Assembly: GCF_900086705.1 (NCBI RefSeq)
Contig: NZ_LT575483.1
Location: forward strand, 1,166-65,165
Direction of reading: 5' to 3'
DNA length: 64,000 nt
Origin: Massilibacillus massiliensis
GTDB lineage: Bacteria; Bacillota; Negativicutes; FLKF01
Shown here: positions 57,350-64,000 of the stretch, one piece after another
How the letters are laid out: each line of letters starts with the position of its first letter
Position numbering within the stretch: the stretch's first letter is position 1
Notes under the pieces: generated by a model
What the model was told of the DNA's origin: nothing
What the model saw: only the letters and a program-made list of their open reading frames with translations
Databases searched by the model: none
Position numbers and translations under genes: made by a program

Positions 57350-58276
57350 ATGATTGTGCGAACGAGAAAAACATATAAACCGAAAATAGGGCTAGCATTA
57401 AGTGGCGGAGGCATAAGAGGATTAACGCATATTGGTGTTTTAAAAGCTTTAGTTAGTAATGGGATCAAAATTGATTTTATATCCGGTACAAGTGCAGGTG
57501 CCGTTATTGCTGCTCTTTTTGCATGTGGCTATACGACATATCAGATGGAAGAATTAGCGAAAAAAATTAAAACAACCGATTTAATAGATCTAAGAATTAC
57601 AGTTTCAGACTTATTTAAATATGGAATTCAATCTTTAGTGGGCAGTGATGCTCGATTTTGGTCTACAATCCCAAATGGCATTGTAAAAGGGGATAGGATT
57701 GAACGTTATTTCAATACATTATGGAATAGTAGAACCGTAAAAGAAACGAATATACCCTTATCTATAACTGCGGTAGATATTAATACAGCAGATACTGTAT
57801 TTTTTACAACTCCTTTTAAAAAAAAATATCAGGTAATGAATACTCGGTATTATCATAATATAACGCTGACGGATGCGGTTAGATCAAGCATTTCAATACC
57901 AGGCGTTTTTTTCCCTAAGAGATATCAGGATATGTCTTTAGTAGACGGTGCCGTTAAAAATAATTTACCTACAGATATATTACACCACATGGGGGCAGAT
58001 ATTATTATCGCTGTTGATTTAGGATATAATGGTCATTTCGTGAATAACTTACGTTCTGTTGGTGAAATTGTGATGCAATGTATTGATATAATGAATCGAG
58101 AAGTAACTTTACTTAAAGCTGAAAAATATGCGAATATTATTATTAGACCAGAAGTTTTTGATGTCAATTATAAGGATATCAAACAAGCAATGGAAGCCAT
58201 AATCCGGGGTGAAGAAGCAACGCGATGCAAAATTCCGGAAATTATAGAACAAATATATAATTATTCTATACAGTAG
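57350..58276 (+). CDS. Patatin-like phospholipase
   Basis: About 308 residues. Patatin motifs: oxyanion GLALSGGGIRGLTHIG, nucleophile elbow GTSAGA (Ser48), and the dyad Asp in VDGAVKNNLP near 203. No signal peptide or membrane helix; likely a cytoplasmic or membrane-edge lipid hydrolase of the RssA type. A longer frame from 57323 exists; GAGGTGA favours ATG 57350. Confidence 0.9.
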   Translation: MIVRTRKTYKPKIGLALSGGGIRGLTHIGVLKALVSNGIKIDFISGTSAGAVIAALFACGYTTYQMEELAKKIKTTDLIDLRITVSDLFKYGIQSLVGSDARFWSTIPNGIVKGDRIERYFNTLWNSRTVKETNIPLSITAVDINTADTVFFTTPFKKKYQVMNTRYYHNITLTDAVRSSISIPGVFFPKRYQDMSLVDGAVKNNLPTDILHHMGADIIIAVDLGYNGHFVNNLRSVGEIVMQCIDIMNREVTLLKAEKYANIIIRPEVFDVNYKDIKQAMEAIIRGEEATRCKIPEIIEQIYNYSIQ

Positions 58277-58287
58277 GGAGAACTTGA

Positions 58288-58887
58288 ATGGGAGTAAAAA
58301 AGTATTATGCTGTTAAAAATGGACGTGAACCTGGAATTTACCGCACCTGGGATGCTTGTAAACAACAAATTCATGGATATCCAGGTGCGCTGTATAAAAG
58401 TTTTGCAACAGAAATGGAAGCCCATCAATATATAAACGGAATAGAAAAAGATAATAGTACGCTTGATACACGTGAAGATAGCTATGATATTTATGTTGAT
58501 GGAAGTTTTTCAAACAATGTTTATAGCTGGGGATTTGCGGTATTTCACTTAGGTGAATTAATCCATACTGCAAATGGAATCGGCGAAGACCAAGAGGCTA
58601 TTTCGACCCGAAATGTTGCCGGCGAGTTAGAAGCAACGATGAATGCTGTCAAATGGGCGGCAATGAATGATTTAAAGCATATCGTTATTCATCATGATTA
58701 TATTGGTATCTCCGAATGGGCAGAAAAGAGGTGGAGAACAAATAATCAAGTGACAAAAAATTATGCCGAATTTATGAAATCGTATCAAAATCTTGTTGAT
58801 TTTAAAAAAGTAACTGGTCATACTGGCGTCATAGGAAATGAATTAGCTGATAAGTTAGCCAAAGAAGCTCTTGGGATAAAAAAATAG
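58288..58887 (+). CDS. rnhA: Ribonuclease H with RNA-hybrid binding domain
   Basis: 199 residues. N-terminal viroplasmin-like hybrid-binding domain (KKYYAVKNGREPGIYRTWDACKQQIHGYPGA region), then RNase HI with DEDD residues: VDGSFS (Asp71), AGELEA (Glu113 or 115), HHDYIG (Asp137), NELADKLA (Asp188), and His178. Removes RNA from RNA/DNA hybrids. Starts 11 bases after the patatin gene. Confidence 0.95.
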   Translation: MGVKKYYAVKNGREPGIYRTWDACKQQIHGYPGALYKSFATEMEAHQYINGIEKDNSTLDTREDSYDIYVDGSFSNNVYSWGFAVFHLGELIHTANGIGEDQEAISTRNVAGELEATMNAVKWAAMNDLKHIVIHHDYIGISEWAEKRWRTNNQVTKNYAEFMKSYQNLVDFKKVTGHTGVIGNELADKLAKEALGIKK

Positions 58888-58892
58888 AAATG

Positions 58893-58931
58893 AAATGTTA
58901 GAGGAGCGATTCTTCTAGCATTTTATTTTTT
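58893..58931 (+). terminator. Terminator after rnhA
   Basis: AAATGTTAGAGGA pairs with TCTTCTAGCATTT (two wobble pairs), followed by TATTTTTT. Confidence 0.85.
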
Positions 58932-59006
58932 GCATGCAAGACAAGATTTTTATTAAAGGAATTTTATACGAATGTGTAGAATTTGGTCTTCAAGGAGTGA
59001 AGCGGA

Positions 59007-61265
59007 TTGCGTAAGAAATGGTTAAATTTAGCTAAAAATATGAAGTATGAATTGCTTGGAATTTTTTTTACAACTGTTGGAGTTATTTCTTTTATTAGTC
59101 TGATTGGCTTTAACGTAGGCCCAGTTGGAAAAGTTTTAGCAAAAATACAGGAATATATGTTTGGAATTGGGGCGATCATAATTCCTATTATCATTATTAC
59201 ACTTGGGATAAGATATATATGTAAACAAACTGCAATCATATATTCTCTTAAATTTTTTGGTATTCTTTTTTTATATATTGACCTATTGACAATATATCAT
59301 CATTTTTCTGTAATTCCAGGACAAGAAATTTTACCTGAGTATTTATGTGATGGCGGCGGACTTGTAGGTGGATTTATTCTTTTTACATTGCGTAAATTTT
59401 TTGGTGTTGATGGAACTATTGTTATTCTTTTTTCTATAGCATTAGGTTCAATTCTATTATCTACGACTTGGTCCTTGGCAACAGGAATTTTAAAAACAAA
59501 AAAGCATACAATGAGTGGTGTAAAGGCAGCAAAAGATACGATTGCCAGTACCTATGATCGGGTAATAGAAGCAGATATTTTTCATCGAAATACCGATGAA
59601 AATACTTCTTTTTATGATCAAGAAGAAGATAAGCGTTTTGAAAAATTAGAAGCAATAAAGATAAATGAAGATAATATACACCGTGAAGAGGAAACTTTAG
59701 GATTTGATGTAAATTACGCCGTTGATGTGGAATCAAATTCAGAAAAAACTGTTGCTTCTGAAAAAATAGAACTAAGTTCAGAGGCGGTAGATATGCAGAA
59801 TGAAACCATAAATTCTGCAATATTAAGCGATGATTATAAAATTCCTGATATAGCAACGATTTTGAAAAAAGTTAGTAAAAGTAAAAATTCCAAATTATCT
59901 AAAGAACTTGCCGCAAATGCTAGAATATTAGAAGATACATTGGAAAGTTTTAATGTAAAAGCTAAAATAGTGAATGCTTGCAATGGACCTGCTGTAACGA
60001 GATATGAATTAGAACCTGCTGCAGGAGTTAAAGTTAGCAAAATTGTTAATTTAGCCGATGATCTTGCATTAAAGCTTGCTGCACCAGGGGTTCGTATAGA
60101 AGCTCCGATTCCAGGTAAAGCAGCCATTGGTATTGAAGTTCCGAATAAAGAATTATCAGGTGTACATTTGAGAGAAGTATTGGAAGCGCCTGATTTTACT
60201 AATGCAAAGTCAAAACTTTCTGTGGGATTGGGGATCGATATCGGCGGAAAAGCGATTGTTGCTGATTTAGCGAAAATGCCGCATCTGCTTGTAGCTGGTG
60301 CAACTGGTTCAGGAAAAAGTGTATGTATTAATACCTTAATTACAAGTATTCTCTTTAAAGCCAAACCTGAGGAAGTAAAATTTGTATTGATTGACCCTAA
60401 GATGGTTGAATTATCTAATTATAATGGTATTCCGCATTTAATGGTACCGGTGGTGACAGATTCGAAAAAAGCTGCTTCTGTGTTAAATTGGGCAGTACAG
60501 GAAATGGAAAAAAGGTATGCAATGTTTGCTGCCAATGGCGTTCGTGATATGGAGCGCTATAATAATAGTACTGATTCTGAAAAAATGCCGGCTGTCGTTA
60601 TTATTATTGATGAGTTAGCTGATTTGATGATGGTAGCACCAGTTGATGTAGAAGATGCAATTTGTCGTTTAGCACAAAAAGCTCGAGCTGCAGGCATTCA
60701 TTTGGTATTAGCAACGCAACGTCCCTCTGTTGATGTTATCACGGGTATCATAAAAGCAAATATTCCATCTAGAATATCTTTTTCGGTGTCATCACAAATT
60801 GACTCTCGAACAATTCTTGATATGAGTGGTGCAGAAAAATTATTAGGTAAGGGTGATATGCTCTATTACCCTATAGGTGCCGCTAAGCCAGTTCGCGTGC
60901 AAGGGGCATTTATTAGTGATAGTGAAGTAGAAACTTTAATTGATTTTATAAAAACACAGGGAGAACCTATAGAAAATGAAGAAATTATTAAATTTACTGA
61001 AAACGCTTTGAGTAACGAGGCTGTAGATACTAACAAACAAGAAGCAAGTGACGAATTATTGGAAAGTGCAATAAATTTAGTATTAGAAACAGGCAATGCT
61101 TCTGTATCAATGTTACAACGAAGATTTAGAATTGGTTATACTAGAGCTGGAAGATTAATTGACACAATGGAAGAGATGCGTATTGTTGGTCCTAATGCAG
61201 GTAGCAAGGCTCGAGAAATTTTAATGACAAGTGAACAAGTATATAATACATATTTTAATAAATGA
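59007..61265 (+). CDS. ftsK: DNA translocase FtsK/SpoIIIE
   Basis: 752 residues. Four N-terminal helices (about 15-165), an acidic linker (about 170-270), then the motor: Walker A GATGSGKSV near 430, IIIDELADLMM near 535, ATQRPSVDVITG near 575, and the C-terminal gamma winged helix (VSMLQRRFRIGYTRAGRLID) that reads KOPS/SRS-like sites. It moves DNA through the septum in division or sporulation. TTG 59007 after AAGGAG. Confidence 0.95.
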   Translation: MRKKWLNLAKNMKYELLGIFFTTVGVISFISLIGFNVGPVGKVLAKIQEYMFGIGAIIIPIIIITLGIRYICKQTAIIYSLKFFGILFLYIDLLTIYHHFSVIPGQEILPEYLCDGGGLVGGFILFTLRKFFGVDGTIVILFSIALGSILLSTTWSLATGILKTKKHTMSGVKAAKDTIASTYDRVIEADIFHRNTDENTSFYDQEEDKRFEKLEAIKINEDNIHREEETLGFDVNYAVDVESNSEKTVASEKIELSSEAVDMQNETINSAILSDDYKIPDIATILKKVSKSKNSKLSKELAANARILEDTLESFNVKAKIVNACNGPAVTRYELEPAAGVKVSKIVNLADDLALKLAAPGVRIEAPIPGKAAIGIEVPNKELSGVHLREVLEAPDFTNAKSKLSVGLGIDIGGKAIVADLAKMPHLLVAGATGSGKSVCINTLITSILFKAKPEEVKFVLIDPKMVELSNYNGIPHLMVPVVTDSKKAASVLNWAVQEMEKRYAMFAANGVRDMERYNNSTDSEKMPAVVIIIDELADLMMVAPVDVEDAICRLAQKARAAGIHLVLATQRPSVDVITGIIKANIPSRISFSVSSQIDSRTILDMSGAEKLLGKGDMLYYPIGAAKPVRVQGAFISDSEVETLIDFIKTQGEPIENEEIIKFTENALSNEAVDTNKQEASDELLESAINLVLETGNASVSMLQRRFRIGYTRAGRLIDTMEEMRIVGPNAGSKAREILMTSEQVYNTYFNK

Positions 61266-61276
61266 CTGTAATTTTT

Positions 61277-61306
61277 TGCCCAATTAGGATACAATAAGTT
61301 ATAATA
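61277..61306 (+). promoter_or_regulatory. Promoter candidate before the RodZ-like gene
   Basis: TTGCCC (61277-61282), 18-base spacer, TATAAT (61301-61306), 55 bases before the gene. Confidence 0.5.
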
Positions 61307-61360
61307 TGTTTTTTTGGAAGAAAAAAATTTTTTGGGTTATATTAAGGGGGATTTAGTCAA

Positions 61361-62119
61361 ATGCTAGGAGATATTTTACGTAAGGAACGTGAAAAACAAA
61401 ATTTGACGGTAAAAGATGTAGAATTGGGTACAAGTATACGTTCATTATATATTTCAGCAATCGAAGAAGGTAAATATGAAGTTTTACCAGGAGAAGTTTA
61501 CTTAAAAGGATTTATCAAAACATATGCTGAATTTTTAAAATTAAGTGGCACGGATATGCTTGAGTTGTATAGAAATGAAAGAACTGAATCAAATCAAATT
61601 GAGATTCCATCGAATAAGGAAATAATAAACGAACCAGAAGTAAAAAAAGATGAGATAAACGCCCCTAAAGGTGTAAATTTCAAAAAAATTATATCTTTAG
61701 GTACGGTTGTTTTAGTCGTAGCTTGTGGAGCATTTTACTTTAATTCAAATGATGAAGAAACAGTTCAAAAAGATTTTAAAACTATAAAACAACAAAGTAC
61801 TGTTTCGAAAGAAGTAGAAAATAAATCTGAGACTGTAGAAAGCAGACCTGTAGCGCAAGAAAAACCTGTCGTTATTTCCGCAAAATATACTGGAGAGTGT
61901 TGGACACAAATTGCAACCGATAGTAGAACTATATTTGAGGGAATTGTTAAAAATGGGGAAGTGCTGACTTGGCAGGCAGATCAAGAAATTATTGTTAAAG
62001 TCGGCAATGCAGGTGCAGTTGAACTTACCTATAATGGTAAGAATATTGGGAAATTAGGTTCTAACGGAGAAGTATTAACTAAAAAATTTACAAAAGATAA
62101 GGAAGAAAACCTTAAATAA
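61361..62119 (+). CDS. RodZ-like helix-turn-helix membrane protein
   Basis: 252 residues. N-terminal HTH of the RodZ type (LRKEREKQNLTVKDVELGTSIRSLYI), one membrane helix near 108-128 (IISLGTVVLVVACGAFYF), a polar stalk, and a C-terminal DUF4115 beta domain (ECWTQIATDSRTIFEG, VKVGNAGAVELTYNG). RodZ links MreB to the wall machinery. GGGGG before ATG 61361. Confidence 0.9.
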   Translation: MLGDILRKEREKQNLTVKDVELGTSIRSLYISAIEEGKYEVLPGEVYLKGFIKTYAEFLKLSGTDMLELYRNERTESNQIEIPSNKEIINEPEVKKDEINAPKGVNFKKIISLGTVVLVVACGAFYFNSNDEETVQKDFKTIKQQSTVSKEVENKSETVESRPVAQEKPVVISAKYTGECWTQIATDSRTIFEGIVKNGEVLTWQADQEIIVKVGNAGAVELTYNGKNIGKLGSNGEVLTKKFTKDKEENLK

Positions 62120-62134
62120 AATTAGGAGATTTCA

Positions 62135-64000
62135 ATGAATAAATTTTTGCCAATAAGTAAACAAGATATGGAAGAACGAGGATGGCAGCAATTAGACTTC
62201 CTTTTTGTTACAGGTGACGCATATGTAGATCATCCCAGTTTTGGACCGGCAATTATCAGTAGAATTCTAGAAAAAAGAGGTTTCAAAGTAGGGATCATTT
62301 CACAACCTAATTGGCGAGATACGAATGATTTTAAGAAACTTGGAAAACCAAAATTCGGCGTGTTAGTTTCAAGTGGAAATTTAGACTCTATGCTGAATAA
62401 ATTTACAGCAGCCAAAAAGCATCGTAGTAAGGACAATTATACACCAGGCGGTCGATCAGGACGTCGTCCTGATCGAGCTACAATTGTCTATTGTAATCGC
62501 ATTCGTGAGATTTGGAAGAAGACACCGATTATTATAGGGGGCATTGAAGCAAGTTTAAGAAGATTTGCGCATTATGATTATTGGTCTAATCATGTTAGAA
62601 GATCTATTTTAGTGGACAGTAGAGCTGATTTATTGATTTATGGTATGGGCGAGAAACAAATTGTTGAAATTGCAGAACAATTAGCACAAGGTATTCAGAT
62701 ATCTGCAATAACCTCGGTTAAAGGAACTTGCTATCAATCTGAAAATTTAGATTGTGTATGGGAGTATGTAGAAGTTCCAAGCTATGAGAAAGTTTCGAGT
62801 GACAAAGTTAAGTTCGCGGAAGCTTTTAAAATACAATATTTAGAACAAGATCCGATTAGGGGAAAAACAATTGTACAAGCAAGCGGAGATAATTATATTA
62901 TTCAAAATCCACCTGCATTACCTTTGACAATGGAAGAAATGGATGATGTTTATGCTCTTCCATATATGCGTACTTATCATCCTAGCTATGAAGAGGCCGG
63001 TGGCGTTCCAGCTATTGAAGAAGTTAAATTTAGTTTGGTAAGTCAACGAGGCTGTTTCGGTGGATGTAATTTTTGTGCGATTGTTTCACATCAGGGACGA
63101 ATTATTCAAAGTCGAAGCAAAGAATCAATCATGAATGAAGCAAAACTATTAACGGCATTGCCAGATTTTAAGGGATATATTCATGACGTTGGAGGGCCTA
63201 CAGCTAATTTTAGAAGACCTTCTTGCCAAAGTCAGTTTGAGCGTGGAACTTGTAGGGGAAAAGCTTGTTTAGCACCTCAAATATGTAGAAATTTGACGGC
63301 TGATCATAGTGATTATATTGATTTGTTACGTTCACTACGAAGCCTTCCAAAGGTAAAGAAGGTTTTTATTCGTTCAGGTATACGGTATGATTATTTACTT
63401 GCTGCTAAGGATAATTTTCTCGAAGAATTATGTGAACATCATGTTAGTGGGCAGTTAAAGATCGCACCAGAGCATATTTCAGAAAAAGTTACGAAGTTGA
63501 TGGGAAAATCAAATAAAGATGTATATATAAAATTTGTAAATGCCTTTAAGAAAATGAATCAAAAATTGGGGAAAGAGCAATATCTGGTTCCATATTTTAT
63601 GTCTAGTCATCCAGGTGCAACTCTAAAAGATGCAATTGAATTGGCAGAATTTATCCGTGACTTAAATTATCGTCCTGAACAGGTTCAAGATTTTATTCCT
63701 ACACCTGGAAGTTTATCTACTTGTATGTATTATACCGGAATAAATCCTTTAACTAATGAACGTATTTATGTTGCTCGAGATGATAAAGAAAAACATATGC
63801 AAAGAGCACTTCTTCAATATCGTGATCCTAAGAACTATAATTTAGTCTATCAAGCCCTAAAACAAGCTGGACGTGATGATTTAATCGGATATGGAGCAAA
63901 ATGTCTGATTCGTCCATTTAATAAACAAGAAAATTTAAATAGAAATCAGCATATAAAATCGCATAAAAATGAACTAAATTCACAGCGAAATAAAAAACGA
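62135..64000 (+). CDS. YgiQ family radical SAM protein, partial at window end
   Basis: Open for 622 codons up to the window edge, no stop seen. N-terminal YgiQ segment ([16 protein letters not shown]), [16 protein letters not shown], and the radical SAM site [18 protein letters not shown] with [13 protein letters not shown] and [14 protein letters not shown] after it. UPF0313 members are conserved but their reaction is not known. ATG 62135 follows TTAGGAGA. The C-terminal part reached here is basic and low in complexity, typical for the tail of the family. Confidence 0.93.
   Translation, partial: MNKFLPISKQDMEERGWQQLDFLFVTGDAYVDHPSFGPAIISRILEKRGFKVGIISQPNWRDTNDFKKLGKPKFGVLVSSGNLDSMLNKFTAAKKHRSKDNYTPGGRSGRRPDRATIVYCNRIREIWKKTPIIIGGIEASLRRFAHYDYWSNHVRRSILVDSRADLLIYGMGEKQIVEIAEQLAQGIQISAITSVKGTCYQSENLDCVWEYVEVPSYEKVSSDKVKFAEAFKIQYLEQDPIRGKTIVQASGDNYIIQNPPALPLTMEEMDDVYALPYMRTYHPSYEEAGGVPAIEEVKFSLVSQRGCFGGCNFCAIVSHQGRIIQSRSKESIMNEAKLLTALPDFKGYIHDVGGPTANFRRPSCQSQFERGTCRGKACLAPQICRNLTADHSDYIDLLRSLRSLPKVKKVFIRSGIRYDYLLAAKDNFLEELCEHHVSGQLKIAPEHISEKVTKLMGKSNKDVYIKFVNAFKKMNQKLGKEQYLVPYFMSSHPGATLKDAIELAEFIRDLNYRPEQVQDFIPTPGSLSTCMYYTGINPLTNERIYVARDDKEKHMQRALLQYRDPKNYNLVYQALKQAGRDDLIGYGAKCLIRPFNKQENLNRNQHIKSHKNELNSQRNKKR

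Overview
The window is one continuous piece of a low-GC bacterial chromosome, nearly all of it housekeeping genes on the plus strand. It opens inside a 23S rRNA gene, followed by a 5S gene. Two T-box leaders, strong GGAGG ribosome binding sites, frequent TTG starts, the order yebC-bofC-ruvC-ruvA-ruvB-queH-spoIID-queA-tgt-yajC-secD-secF, and a BofC-like protein all point to Bacillota. The small archaeal-type Psd/PssA pair, HemZ next to Fur, and the MTA/SAH enzyme cluster fit the Negativicutes best, but that placement is inference from family likeness. I see no insertion sequence, prophage, CRISPR array or integron.

Layout: 1-1735 end of an rRNA operon. 1.9-4.1 kb three unrecognised or poorly known genes (a 503-residue protein, a zinc-ribbon membrane protein, a small coiled-coil protein). 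4.2-7.4 kb a T-box leader with a UGG (Trp) specifier driving a three-gene ECF importer whose first gene fuses a TrpP-like substrate subunit to an ATPase. 7.4-16.7 kb nadE, ybaK-thrC, pckA, a small zinc-ribbon protein with a structured leader, pepF and a cell-wall amidase. 16.8-19.5 kb two radical SAM genes. 19.6-34 kb a tyrosine T-box and tyrS, then the long yebC-to-secF group with Holliday junction, queuosine, folate and secretion genes, plus a trio of a SpoIIE-like phosphatase, a P-loop protein and an HD hydrolase. 34-45 kb recJ, rel, a metallo-beta-lactamase-fold hydrolase, fur-hemZ, hisS-aspS. 45-50.6 kb envelope genes (class A PBP, TagA-type transferase, psd-pssA, GT2). 50.7-57.3 kb queD-queE, surE and an MTA/SAH set (mtnP, mtnA, ahcY, mtaD). 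57.3-64 kb patatin, RNase H, FtsK/SpoIIIE, RodZ-like and the start of a YgiQ-family radical SAM gene cut by the window end.

Working together: queH, queA, tgt, queD and queE form much of one queuosine pathway in two places; mtnP, mtnA, ahcY and mtaD handle by-products of SAM; psd and pssA make phosphatidylethanolamine; yajC, secD and secF form one secretion accessory complex; ruvABC resolves Holliday junctions. BofC-like, SpoIID-like, SpoIIE-like and SpoIIIE-like proteins suggest a spore former or a lineage derived from one.

Most distinctive: the Trp-specific T-box with its TrpP-ATPase fusion, whose two ATPase domains carry complementary defects; an invertible-looking leader in front of the small zinc-ribbon gene; an uncharacterised phosphatase/P-loop/HD trio; the orphan 503-residue protein; and several long perfect palindromes, one inside mtnP coding sequence. 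No clearly new multi-gene system such as a defence island or biosynthetic cluster is visible.
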